Source of the DNA: Alicyclobacillus acidiphilus NBRC 100859
Lineage (GTDB): Bacteria; Bacillota; Bacilli; Alicyclobacillales; Alicyclobacillaceae
Assembly (NCBI RefSeq): GCF_001544355.1
Contig: NZ_BCQI01000014.1
Coordinates: 22,050 to 86,049 of the forward strand
Direction: 5' to 3'
DNA: 64,000 bases
The translations under genes and the position numbers were made by a program. This document shows, in pieces, positions 40,804 through 48,770 of the stretch. The notes beneath the pieces are model-generated. The model did no database searches. It worked only from the letters and a program-made list of their open reading frames with translations, and was not told the DNA's origin. Positions within the stretch are counted from its first letter, which is position 1. Each line of letters opens with the position of its first letter.

Positions 40804-41206
40804 GTGTTCGCAAAATCAAGTTCTTCCGCCGCAAAATAAGTTGTACTCTGAGTAAAATAAGTTGTTCCCTACAGCACGGGTGAATTCGGGTCAAAAGCCT
40901 GGATTCGCCCTTTCTTTTTGTGGAGCGGGAGCGATAAGCGGGGGAAACTCAGAGCAAAATTTTGAAGGAGACCAGACGCGAAAAAGCCCGATATATCAAG
41001 GATTCCTCGACCATTCCCGATCAAAAATGCGAAAAAATACACGACCAAATCTGTACTCCCTGCGCCCTCAAGCCCTTCTTTTCACCCTCGCGCCAGCGAA
41101 CAACTTCATTTTACGCAGAATCGATGAATCTGGAAAAATTACGGAGAAAAACGAGTGGTAAGAGGCGTGATCCAGCGTAGAAATTCATTTGACGGCAGAT
41201 ATTGGG
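40804..41206 (+). repeat. 413-base tandem repeat, copy 2
   Basis: This is the second copy of the element at 40390. A further degenerate fragment resembling its 3' end (AGGGAAGGATTTGATTTGACGG and following bases) lies near 41278-41300, so the array may once have had three units. Confidence 0.9.
40877..40919 (+). terminator. Intrinsic terminator, copy 2
   Basis: The same hairpin as at 40464, here followed by TTTCTTTTT. Nothing coding lies between the two terminators, so this copy has no gene of its own to end. Confidence 0.75.
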
Positions 41207-41580
41207 TTAGCGTGAGAAAAAGTCGAGAAAAGCCAGGCGTGGCAAGGGATTTGGAGTGGTTGAGGCGGGAGTGAGTCAGGGAAGGATTTGATTTGACGGT
41301 TACATAGTAGGGACGCAGAATTTTGATTCGAAAAGTCATGGGTTGGATTCGAAGTGGGGGTAGGGAGAAAGCAGGGTACAGCGCGGCATATAGCCTACTT
41401 CCACGGGGACATGTGAGACGGTCATGGCTGGGGTTGTACGGAAGGAACGATCAGCACCGCCGTTGTGTCGAGCAGTATGAAAGTCTTCTCTGACATTCGA
41501 CATCATTGCCATTGTGATCGGATCACTTGTGGCTACACTGGAGAACGGTGCATCGTTGGCTATAAGCATGTAATCGGCAA
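41207..41580. other. Non-coding stretch after the tandem repeat
   Basis: Apart from the degenerate third-copy fragment near 41278-41300 I see no gene with a ribosome binding site on either strand. Short open frames on the minus strand lack start signals. I could not identify the promoter of the GGDEF gene. Confidence 0.5.
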
Positions 41581-43227
41581 TTGAGGCAGATGTGCGATTA
41601 CTGCTTGACCACTATCTATAAAGCGTTGTGTGCAGGATTCGACAATGTTAACAAAGAAATTAAAGACCTGATTGTGACGGCTACGGAGGTTGAATATTTC
41701 CCCTGTTCATTAACGAGATGGTGGGATACACCTCCTACCTTAGAGCGGTTGGTCAGCATTGCGGATTTTGTGAGGTGTGAGAACGTGGAAGACAGCGACC
41801 GTCAGTCACTTCAACAACAGGTGACTTCTCTTAGAGCGCAAGGAAAATACAAAGAGACCATCGAGGCTTGCTTCGATCTCTTGAAACGCGGAGAGGAGAA
41901 AAACGATTATAAATCCGTCCTGATTGCATACTTGAACAGCGCGGCATCTTACTACTGCATCGGCGATATTGACGAAGCGTTTCGTTGCATCACCGCTTAT
42001 GATGAAGTCTGTAGGGAGTACGGAGACGAGACTGACCATCTGAATCGACACAATGTCCTGTTCTTGCTTTACGAATACAATAAAGACTTCACCAAGGCGA
42101 AGTCTACGTTGGATAAAACCATTGCCCTTGGCACTCGGTTGCAAAGGTACAACATTGTCAGCAATGCGTACAGCAACTACAGTCATCTATATCTTGCCGA
42201 AGAGAATTTTGAGGATGCCTTAGAAATGGGAAGAAAGGGGCTTGAAGCGGCGAAACTGCACTGTCCGCCAAGCGTGATTCTGGAACTCAGGGTGAAGTTG
42301 AATATCGCGCAAGCGTACATAGGGCTTCGTGATTTTGAGGCATCAAGACGGCTGATTGACGAGATCGGTGAACAGCCTATTTTGGATTCGGATTCGTACA
42401 TCAGGGAACGAGTTCAATTCCACATGTTACAGGGAAGTTGGTGCTCGCATCAGGGCTTCTATCGGGAAGCGTTCGAATGGTTGACCCGTGCCAGGGATTT
42501 GGTCAACCGTTACGATGACATGTATCTCCTCGAAGAGATCCAAAAAGAGCGATGCAGATTGTGTGAACGAATGGGCGATTTTGAGACGGGGTTCTATGTT
42601 CAAAAAGAATACATTTCAGTACTTCTGGAGAGTCGAAAGAGAGAATTGGAACGAACTGCCTTACAGCTTGAAGTGAAACACAGTTTGGCAGACCTGAAGA
42701 GGAAGGCAAATACCGACCATTTAACGGGCTTACCGAATCGATATCGCTTGGAATCAACGGCAAACGGATGGCTCAGAGAAGCGGCTGATCGGCGCGAAAA
42801 CATTGTTTGCATTGTCGTAGACATCGACCACTTTAAGTGCATCAATGACCAGCACGGGCACCTGTTTGGTGACGAAGTAATTCGTCAGACGACGGACGCA
42901 TGTGCGAGTGTCTTACGGGGTGATGACTTGATTGGTCGCTATGGTGGAGACGAGTTCGTTGTAATCTTACGTGGGGTTCCTCTTGATTTAGGCGTAAGGA
43001 AAGCGGAGCAAATGTTAGAGGCAATTCGAAACTTAAAAGTTAACTGTGGCGACACCCCAGTTCCTCTATCCGCAAGTCTGGGCGTTGCAGATAACAGAGA
43101 AGGTGCCGTTTTACAGTTCGACGATTTGTTTCACCTTGCTGATGTAGAACTTTACAAATCCAAGCAGAATGGGAGAAATCAAATCTCTGTCGGGGGTCTG
43201 TTGGACAGCCAGCACGTACAAACTTAG
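41581..43227 (+). CDS. TPR-repeat diguanylate cyclase (GGDEF)
   Basis: A protein of up to 548 residues with no membrane segment. Residues about 80-350 are helical TPR-like repeats (for example NAYSNYSHLYLAEENFEDALEMG), followed by a short coiled coil and a GGDEF domain from about residue 385. The active-site GGDEF is at 455-459. An RxxD inhibitory site (R446 to D449) sits five residues before it, so product inhibition by c-di-GMP is expected. The TPR part may sense a peptide or protein. The start is uncertain: TTG 41581 or ATG 41590, neither with a strong ribosome binding site. Confidence 0.85.
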   Translation: MRQMCDYCLTTIYKALCAGFDNVNKEIKDLIVTATEVEYFPCSLTRWWDTPPTLERLVSIADFVRCENVEDSDRQSLQQQVTSLRAQGKYKETIEACFDLLKRGEEKNDYKSVLIAYLNSAASYYCIGDIDEAFRCITAYDEVCREYGDETDHLNRHNVLFLLYEYNKDFTKAKSTLDKTIALGTRLQRYNIVSNAYSNYSHLYLAEENFEDALEMGRKGLEAAKLHCPPSVILELRVKLNIAQAYIGLRDFEASRRLIDEIGEQPILDSDSYIRERVQFHMLQGSWCSHQGFYREAFEWLTRARDLVNRYDDMYLLEEIQKERCRLCERMGDFETGFYVQKEYISVLLESRKRELERTALQLEVKHSLADLKRKANTDHLTGLPNRYRLESTANGWLREAADRRENIVCIVVDIDHFKCINDQHGHLFGDEVIRQTTDACASVLRGDDLIGRYGGDEFVVILRGVPLDLGVRKAEQMLEAIRNLKVNCGDTPVPLSASLGVADNREGAVLQFDDLFHLADVELYKSKQNGRNQISVGGLLDSQHVQT

Positions 43228-43375
43228 TGGTTTTTGAAGGACGTACCCCTTGAAGCCGATTCAATGGGTGATTAATGTTGAATGAAGGGACTGTGGGACG
43301 CGAACGAATACGTTGTTCAACATGATGAGATGCGAAATGCCCCTCGAAATCCCAATTGGCACTGCTGTATGTGTT

Positions 43376-43693
43376 TCAGTGAAAATCCACGTCAATCTGA
43401 CGACCGATGTGGTTCTGGCTCGGAGGAATCCTGACTTCCAGCATGCCATACCTATACGATGCTTTAGCTCCAGTGTCATCCACGGTTGTTGGTAACAGCG
43501 CAGTGCGCGAGAACTGTCCATAGTATCGTTCCATTCGATGTACGTTCTCGTCCTTTTGTTCACTCATCCGTTCGATTTTGCCGCTGAGATGAATGTGATT
43601 ATCATGGACGGTGATGTTCACATCTTCCTTCTTCTCTATCCCATGGATTTCCGTGGTAACAATCACTTCGTTTTGGCTCTCGCGAACCTTTTT
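43376..43693 (-). pseudogene. hsp20 fragment, 5'-truncated (copy 1)
   Basis: This is the C-terminal two thirds of a small heat-shock protein: an alpha-crystallin domain with EVIVTTEIHGIEKKEDVNIT, YYGQFSRT and YGMLEVRIP, ending VDFH. The N-terminal part is missing: the frame meets a TAG at 43694-43696, just before the ArsR promoter region. A GTG at 43666 could start a 96-residue product, but without a ribosome binding site. A second broken copy is at 44670-45091 on the same strand. Confidence 0.8.
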
Positions 43694-43708
43694 CTAAGCC
43701 AAATCTGC

Positions 43709-43761
43709 TTGACACGACACTGCTTGGTGTCTTATTATGAATTGCGACACCAGTCGGTGTC
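43709..43761 (+). promoter_or_regulatory. arsR promoter with two operator palindromes
   Basis: TTGACA (43709-43714) and TATTAT (43733-43738) are 18 bases apart. Two 16-base palindromes flank the -10 box: GACACTGCTTGGTGTC at 43716-43731, inside the spacer, and GACACCAGTCGGTGTC at 43746-43761, at about +2 to +17. They are 30 bases apart, about three helical turns. The arrangement fits autorepression by the ArsR-family protein encoded 40 bases downstream. Confidence 0.8.
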
Positions 43762-43800
43762 CATTTCGTTGCTAATAAGATGATAGGAAGGTCGGTGATT

Positions 43801-44130
43801 TTGGCGAAAAAAAGTCAAACGCGAGACGTTTATGATGCGGTTGCTGACCCGACTCGACGTGAACTGCTTCGTCTGCTGGCGGATGTGGAAGAATTGCCTC
43901 TCCACCAGTTAACAGTTCACTTTCAAATGGGACGAACGGCGGTTTCAAAGCATTTGGCAATACTTAAAGAGGCTGGTCTCGTAACCGACCGAAAAGTTGG
44001 CAGAGAAACGCGGTATCGGCTGAACCCCACTCCATTGAAGCAGATTCAAGATTGGGTAGCTTTCTACAGCAAGTTCTGGAGTACGAATATGTTGCGCTTG
44101 AACCAACTATTAGAGGAGGAAGAAGAATGA
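43801..44130 (+). CDS. ArsR/SdpR-family repressor
   Basis: A 109-residue winged-helix protein of the ArsR family. DPTRRELLRLLADVEELPLHQLTVHF leads into the recognition helix region GRTAVSKHLAILKEAGLV and the wing RKVGRETRYRLN. It has no metal-binding cysteines, so it resembles the SdpR/AHSA1-associated subgroup and not the arsenic sensors. I choose TTG 43801, nine bases from GGAAGG. ATGA overlap with the next gene indicates an operon. Two palindromes at its promoter are probable binding sites. Confidence 0.9.
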   Translation: MAKKSQTRDVYDAVADPTRRELLRLLADVEELPLHQLTVHFQMGRTAVSKHLAILKEAGLVTDRKVGRETRYRLNPTPLKQIQDWVAFYSKFWSTNMLRLNQLLEEEEE

Positions 44131-44525
44131 GTGAAACGTTATCCCTGGATTTTCAGTACACGACAACCATTGAGAAGCTTTGGTCCGCCTTAACCGACTC
44201 AAGCATGCTTGCCAAGTGGGTCATGGAAAATGATTTTAAGCCCATCGTAGGACACCGTTTTAAGTTTCGCATGCCGCCGATGAATGGGTGGAATGGAATT
44301 ATTGACTGCGAAGTGCTTATCGTGGATGAACCAAATCGGTTGTCCTATACTTGGGTCAGCATGGGGCAGGAGAACACGGTCACCTGGACGCTGACGGATT
44401 TAGGGGGTGGAAAGGTTAACCTTCATCTCGAACAAACTGGAATCACAAATGATCAGGCACTCCAAGGAGCTAAGTATGGCTGGACTAACATGTGCGGACA
44501 GCTTGAAAAGCTGTTAGAACAATAA
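44127..44525 (+). CDS. AHSA1/SRPBCC-domain protein
   Basis: A 132-residue START-like protein of the AHSA1 type (WSALTDSSMLAKWVM, KFRMPPMNGWNGIIDCEVL, LSYTWVSMGQENTVTWTLTD, GWTNMCGQLEKLLEQ). The family has a hydrophobic ligand cavity; the ligand here is unknown. ATG 44127 overlaps the ArsR stop and GAGGAGGAAG is upstream. ArsR-AHSA1 pairs are common in Firmicutes. Confidence 0.9.
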   Translation: MSETLSLDFQYTTTIEKLWSALTDSSMLAKWVMENDFKPIVGHRFKFRMPPMNGWNGIIDCEVLIVDEPNRLSYTWVSMGQENTVTWTLTDLGGGKVNLHLEQTGITNDQALQGAKYGWTNMCGQLEKLLEQ

Positions 44526-44627
44526 CCCCATTGGTACTAAAACATCTCCTTCAGGGACGGGTTGATTTGAAATGGGGATAGGGCGCGCAGGGATAGCTTA
44601 CGAGAAGTCATGGCGTAACAGAAATAC

Positions 44628-44658
44628 AAACGCCTCGTGGAAATCCCACGAGGCGTTT
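44628..44658. terminator. Bidirectional terminator between AHSA1 and the second hsp20
   Basis: AAACGCCTCGTGG and CCACGAGGCGTTT form a perfect 13-pair stem with a five-base loop. The arms supply A and T tracts on either side, so it can work for both convergent genes. Confidence 0.88.
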
Positions 44659-44669
44659 CAGCGAGACCT

Positions 44670-45091
44670 TTAATGAAAATCCACGTCAATCTGATGACCC
44701 ATCTGTTTCTGGCTTTTCGGAATCCTGACTTCCAGAATTCCATTTCGATACGATGCCTTTGCTCCCGTATCATCTACCGCCGTCGGCAATGGTACAGTGC
44801 GCGAGAATTGCCCGTAGTATCGCTCCATTCGATGCACGTTCTCGTCCTTTTGTTCGCGCGTCCGCTCGATTTTACCGCTAAGATGAAGATGGTTGTCGTG
44901 AACGGTGATGCTTACGTCTTCTTACTTCTCCAACCCTGGGATCTCAGCAGTGACAATTACCTCGTTTTGACTCTCGTGAACATCGACCCGTACACGCGGC
45001 ATATTTCAAACCAATCCTCATCAAATAGTCGGGGAAATGATCCGAGTTCGCGTCTCATAATGCCAAATGGGTCATATGGAACAAGGGGCAT
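44670..45091 (-). pseudogene. hsp20 pseudogene (copy 2)
   Basis: Reading leftward from ATG 45091, behind a good GGAGGT, gives MPLVPYDPFGIMRRELGSFP..., the normal start of a Bacillales small heat-shock protein. The frame shifts after about 33 codons (at DWFE) and is resumed by NMPRVRVDVHESQNEVIV in another frame. It then meets a TAA where copy 1 has lysine (GLEK-stop-EDV against GIEKKEDV). The rest (YYGQFSRTVPLP, YRNGILEVRIP, VDFH end) is intact. With two lesions, function is unlikely. Confidence 0.85.
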
Positions 45092-45252
45092 GTTAACTAC
45101 ACCTCCAGGTAGAAATATCCGCGATTATGGTTCCTCAGAGGGAAAGGGAATTTGTACCTGTTATGGATACATTGGCTTATACTGAAATCGTATGACTAAG
45201 GGTCAGATATGGCATAGGCAGGTACGACAGCCGATTTTGAGGGGGAACGGGC

Positions 45253-45777
45253 TTGAAGCGAATGTCGAAGTGGATGTGGTTCGTTGGGATACCCCTTCTT
45301 ATAATCGCGGCTTTTGTAGCCTACTGGGTCTACGAGTATTCTACTCACTCTACCCCGCTAAAGGCACAAGCCGCATCTGATCCAGGTGTGGGACCGTTCG
45401 AAACGGTCAAGTTCGCCAAAGGAGAAGTCTTAATTACCCCATCTGGACAACCCAACTCATTCACGGCATGGTACATGACCAAGAGCTTCTGGGGATGGCA
45501 AGTAAGTGGGATTTCCAACGCCATGACTGGTCTGTCACCGCAAAACTATAACGTAGACTTCGAGCCATTTAGCTTTGACGGTCAAACATTTGTTTGGGGG
45601 ACAGCTATGGTTCCTATCAAAGAAATTGTGTATCACTACAACGGGAAAACATACACAGCGAGCATTGGGAAGCTCTCCGTGTGGCACATGATATTACCCT
45701 TTAAGCAAACGTTGTTTCCGCATTCCGAGTGGACGATGGTGCTTCCCGATGGAAAGACAGCTCCGCTGTTCAAGTAA
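45253..45777 (+). CDS. Unknown membrane-anchored protein upstream of the SIR2 gene
   Basis: I do not recognise this 174-residue protein. Residues about 7-27 form one membrane helix (MWFVGIPLLIIAAFVAYWVY) and the rest is probably outside the cell. That part is rich in aromatics, with phrases such as FTAWYMTKSFWGWQVSG and KEIVYHYNGKTYTASIGKL, suggesting a beta-rich fold. TTG 45253 follows GAGGGGGAACGG; ATG 45262 is an alternative. It is co-directional with the two small membrane genes and the SIR2 gene, with gaps of 31-51 bases. Confidence 0.7.
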   Translation: MKRMSKWMWFVGIPLLIIAAFVAYWVYEYSTHSTPLKAQAASDPGVGPFETVKFAKGEVLITPSGQPNSFTAWYMTKSFWGWQVSGISNAMTGLSPQNYNVDFEPFSFDGQTFVWGTAMVPIKEIVYHYNGKTYTASIGKLSVWHMILPFKQTLFPHSEWTMVLPDGKTAPLFK

Positions 45778-45812
45778 CACGGTTTTCAATTTAGCGGGGA
45801 GGAGGAATCACC

Positions 45813-46048
45813 ATGGGGGAGATATTCTGACTGGTGTCCTGGTGGTGATACACATCATCACGCATAAAAAACAGGGGAGTTATCGGGGAATTTGGCTACA
45901 GATTTTAGGGGCACTTTTTGTTGGCTGGGACATCAATTTGCTACTCAACATTCGGTCGGCTCCCATGAATCCTACTGTAGCTATTATCTTTGTGGGGTTC
46001 TTGGCAGTGCTGTTCTATGTACTGGGTGGTTCGGGGGGAAAGAAGTAG
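45813..46048 (+). CDS. Small two-helix membrane protein, start codon out of frame
   Basis: GGGAGGAGG is correctly placed before ATG 45813, but that ATG reads only five codons before TGA. The adjoining frame encodes a hydrophobic protein of about 78 residues with two membrane helices (about WLQILGALFVGWDINLLLN and VAIIFVGFLAVLFYVLGGS) to the stop at 46048. One extra G in the GGGGG run after the ATG would join them as MGGDILTGVLVV. It is either a frameshift mutation, a sequencing error, or the true start is a GTG at 45842 or 45845. Confidence 0.55.
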
Positions 46049-46099
46049 CCTTTATGTGGGATCTGTGGGAATAAGATAGGTTCAGTGGGAGGGATTGGT

Positions 46100-46279
46100 G
46101 TGCAGATGGCAAACGTGGGATTTAGCGGCGTGTTTATTTTGTTAATTCCGATCATAACGGTGATTTTCTGGATTGCCATGATGATGGCGGTATTTCAGAT
46201 TCGCAACTCAACACAGGACATGTCCAGAAAATTGAGTGCCATTTATGAGTTGTTGGAGAAGCAGGAGAAAGAGAAATAA
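46100..46279 (+). CDS. Small single-helix membrane protein
   Basis: A 59-residue protein: one membrane helix (VFILLIPIITVIFWIAMMMA) followed by a charged, probably coiled-coil tail (RNSTQDMSRKLSAIYELLEKQEKEK). GTG 46100 is six bases from GGGAGGG; ATG 46106 is the alternative. The function is unknown. The SIR2 gene starts 31 bases later, so the products may act together at the membrane. Confidence 0.7.
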   Translation: MQMANVGFSGVFILLIPIITVIFWIAMMMAVFQIRNSTQDMSRKLSAIYELLEKQEKEK

Positions 46280-46310
46280 CTTGGGTAATGGCAGGATAGG
46301 AGAGTATAGG

Positions 46311-47588
46311 ATGACCAAAAAGGCTCTACTGTTGGGTGCGGGTTTCTCTTATGACTTGGGGATGCCACTTGCCAGTAGTTTTACTGACGATTTTTTCTAC
46401 TTTTTAACGCCTGAACGCCTGAGTCGTTGCATCAAGATTTGGCGAGAAGCAGACCCGTATGGACCTGATAGACAAATTGACCCTTTGGCTATTGATGAAG
46501 TTTTCGATATCTATGAGCGTAGTCGAGGAGACGGGTCGAATTACGAGGGGTTCCTGAAGAGTCTACAAAACGAATACCACCGTCTTGGTGCATCTCAACC
46601 ATGGCGAGATTCGTTTCATTATGCATTTGGTCGGATCTTTGAAATTGTGGTTCGAATGTTTTGGAAGTATCAAGTGCACAACTTTGGATGGTATCTGGCA
46701 AATAGACATTTATACGACAGCTTTTCTCGAATTGTCCCTTCAGATGAAGAACTCTGGGTTGTATCGCTCAATCATGACTTATTCATCGAGTTTCTGTGTC
46801 TAAAAGCTGGAATCCCTCTAAGCTTTGGTTCGACTACATCGATTCTCATACCTGAGAGTAATCAAAACATGAAAAAACAAGTCTTGTTCAGTGCCGTTGA
46901 CCGTAAGAACATGAACTTGACCGATATGGATTTTCTTCGGAACCAAAGAGGGGTAAACCTCATCAAATTGCACGGTGGCATCAACGAATTTACGTTTGAC
47001 GATGATTCTAAGGTGCTCCAAGTTGCCTTGGGGACGGGTGATACAGAGTTATCGTATTTGATGAAGACGAGTTGTGTGTTGAATGATTTTGGGTACTTTG
47101 TTAATGGATCACGAGTCAGGATTCATGGTGAGATTGCGATCAGTAATATGCAAGGAGAAATGGGATTTTTACGCCACTCGATCCTGACAGGAGGTTACAA
47201 GTATAGCGAGACATTTGATCCAAAACCAGGTGAAGAAAAGATTAGGTTGATGGACGAAGTGTTTGGGATTGTGGAGGAGATTACAATCATTGGATATGGT
47301 TTTGCGGACGAACACGTAAATCTCAGGCTCTACAATGCTATGCTTATGAATCCTGATCTCTCATTGGTGATCGTTAACCCAGGCATATTGGAGATTCCCC
47401 CAATACTCAAGCCCTTTAATTACAAACAGAGAGTACGTCTCGCAAAATGTGGTTGCCCAGAATGGCTCTCTTATTTGGATAACGGTAGTTGGGACAGTGA
47501 ACTAATGATAACCTTAGAAGTCACGAGAGCCAACAGGAAGGCGATGGATGAACAATATCGGCAGAGGATATTATCCACTGGAAGTTGA
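46311..47588 (+). CDS. SIR2-like protein, putative NAD-consuming effector
   Basis: A 425-residue protein of the SIR2-like group. The nucleotide-binding start KKALLLGAGFSYDLGMP (residues 3-19), SLNHD (Asn154, Asp156), KLHGG (His221) and IIGYGFADEHVN (near residue 330) match the family's catalytic positions. There are no zinc-finger cysteines as in deacylase sirtuins. Relatives in bacterial defence systems degrade NAD after phage sensing, so an NADase role is plausible but inferred. ATG 46311 follows GGATAGGAGAG. It is last in a run with three membrane-protein genes. Confidence 0.8.
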   Translation: MTKKALLLGAGFSYDLGMPLASSFTDDFFYFLTPERLSRCIKIWREADPYGPDRQIDPLAIDEVFDIYERSRGDGSNYEGFLKSLQNEYHRLGASQPWRDSFHYAFGRIFEIVVRMFWKYQVHNFGWYLANRHLYDSFSRIVPSDEELWVVSLNHDLFIEFLCLKAGIPLSFGSTTSILIPESNQNMKKQVLFSAVDRKNMNLTDMDFLRNQRGVNLIKLHGGINEFTFDDDSKVLQVALGTGDTELSYLMKTSCVLNDFGYFVNGSRVRIHGEIAISNMQGEMGFLRHSILTGGYKYSETFDPKPGEEKIRLMDEVFGIVEEITIIGYGFADEHVNLRLYNAMLMNPDLSLVIVNPGILEIPPILKPFNYKQRVRLAKCGCPEWLSYLDNGSWDSELMITLEVTRANRKAMDEQYRQRILSTGS

Positions 47589-47647
47589 CGAACAACCACT
47601 GTCTGCGATATGACGAGTACAGATGAGCCGAGAAAGGTTGAGTTGAG

Positions 47648-48109
47648 ATGAACAACATCGTGATTGAAAGAGCTTCCGTGTCTGATGCCGAGAAAATTCT
47701 CTCCCTTCAGAAGCTTGCATATCAAAGTGAAGCGGAAATATACAACGATTTCAGCATCGAACCGCTTGTTCAGACCCTCGAACAGCCACAGAACCAGTTT
47801 GAAGATCATATCATCCTGAAAGCCGTGGTGGGTGACGCTATCATCGGCTCGGTTCGGGCATATGAAAAGGATGGGACATGCTTCATAGGCAAGCTCATAG
47901 TTCATCCGAATCACCAAAATCGGGGGATTGGGAAGAGGTTAATGAACGCAATAGAAGGGCTTTTCCCGAACTCCCGTTACGAATTGTTTACGGGAAGTAA
48001 AAGCGAAAAGAACATCGCGTTATACGAGAAGTTAGGGTATAAAGCCTTCACAGAAAACTTCATTTCGCCTGACTTGAGTCTGATATATCTGGAGAAGCGT
48101 GGAATTTGA
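47648..48109 (+). CDS. GNAT-family N-acetyltransferase
   Basis: A 153-residue acetyltransferase. The acetyl-CoA-binding motif IGKLIVHPNHQNRGIGKRLM is at about residues 80-99, and YEKLGYKAF is the usual C-terminal part. The substrate is not predictable. The TGA overlaps a TTG that starts the next gene, suggesting coupled expression. ATG 47648 follows a weak AAGGTTGAG. Confidence 0.9.
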   Translation: MNNIVIERASVSDAEKILSLQKLAYQSEAEIYNDFSIEPLVQTLEQPQNQFEDHIILKAVVGDAIIGSVRAYEKDGTCFIGKLIVHPNHQNRGIGKRLMNAIEGLFPNSRYELFTGSKSEKNIALYEKLGYKAFTENFISPDLSLIYLEKRGI

Positions 48110-48672
48110 AAAATCGCATGGGAGAACAAGACATTATCAGTCTGATCGCATCGGATAATTGGATGATGCATGTTTTACAAACCGCGCAATCACTTCGCTT
48201 GCCTGACTGGTGTGTATGTGCAGGCTTCATTCGTTCCAAGGTGTGGGATTACCTTCATGGGTTCGCTGGAACACGTTTACCCGATGTTGATGTTGCGTAC
48301 TTTGATCCCAATCGTACCGACGAATCGGCAGAAAAGGAGTACGAGAAGATTCTGAAGGGGTTAGACTCTTCAGTTCCATGGTCTGTCAAAAATCAAGCGA
48401 GAATGCACACCAAGAACGGTCATGTACCTTACACATCAACAGCCGATGGATTGTCGAATTTTCCTGAAGTATGCACGGCAATCGGAGCTTATTTGGACTC
48501 GAATGGTCAGGTGAGTTTGGTTGCTCCGTATGGAGTTGATGACTTGGTGAATTTGGTCGTTCGTCCAACTCCGTTTTTCATTTCACAGGACAAACGAGAC
48601 ATTTATGAACAACGGGTGGCAACAAAGGGATGGAGCGCAAAGTGGCATAGGCTTAGAATCCTACATCCGTGA
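48106..48672 (+). CDS. Nucleotidyltransferase family protein (DUF925 type)
   Basis: A 188-residue protein resembling the NTP_transf_6/DUF925 family: WCVCAGFIRSKVWDYLHGF, RLPDVDVAYFD with two aspartates, and GVDDLVNLVVRPTPFF. The role is unknown. TTG 48106 overlaps the preceding gene, and ATG 48118 is an alternative start that removes four residues. Confidence 0.82.
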   Translation: MKNRMGEQDIISLIASDNWMMHVLQTAQSLRLPDWCVCAGFIRSKVWDYLHGFAGTRLPDVDVAYFDPNRTDESAEKEYEKILKGLDSSVPWSVKNQARMHTKNGHVPYTSTADGLSNFPEVCTAIGAYLDSNGQVSLVAPYGVDDLVNLVVRPTPFFISQDKRDIYEQRVATKGWSAKWHRLRILHP

Positions 48673-48770
48673 AGTACAGGGTTGGTAGGGAGCAGGCATT
48701 GTTTGTGCGAAGATAGAAGGATACAGGAGTTACGTCGAGATCGGGACAGTATTGAGCGAGGAGGGAGAAA

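Noticed and set aside
40549..41180. Pair of short similar open frames in the tandem repeat
   Set aside because: Differences between the copies mostly change the amino acid and there is no ribosome binding site, so I regard the element as non-coding.
41336..41569. 77-codon minus-strand frame before the GGDEF gene
   Set aside because: It lacks a ribosome binding site and overlaps the presumed upstream region of the GGDEF gene; no motif was seen.
44637..45185. 182-codon plus-strand frame opposite the second hsp20
   Set aside because: It is the complement of the hsp20 pseudogene and has no independent support.
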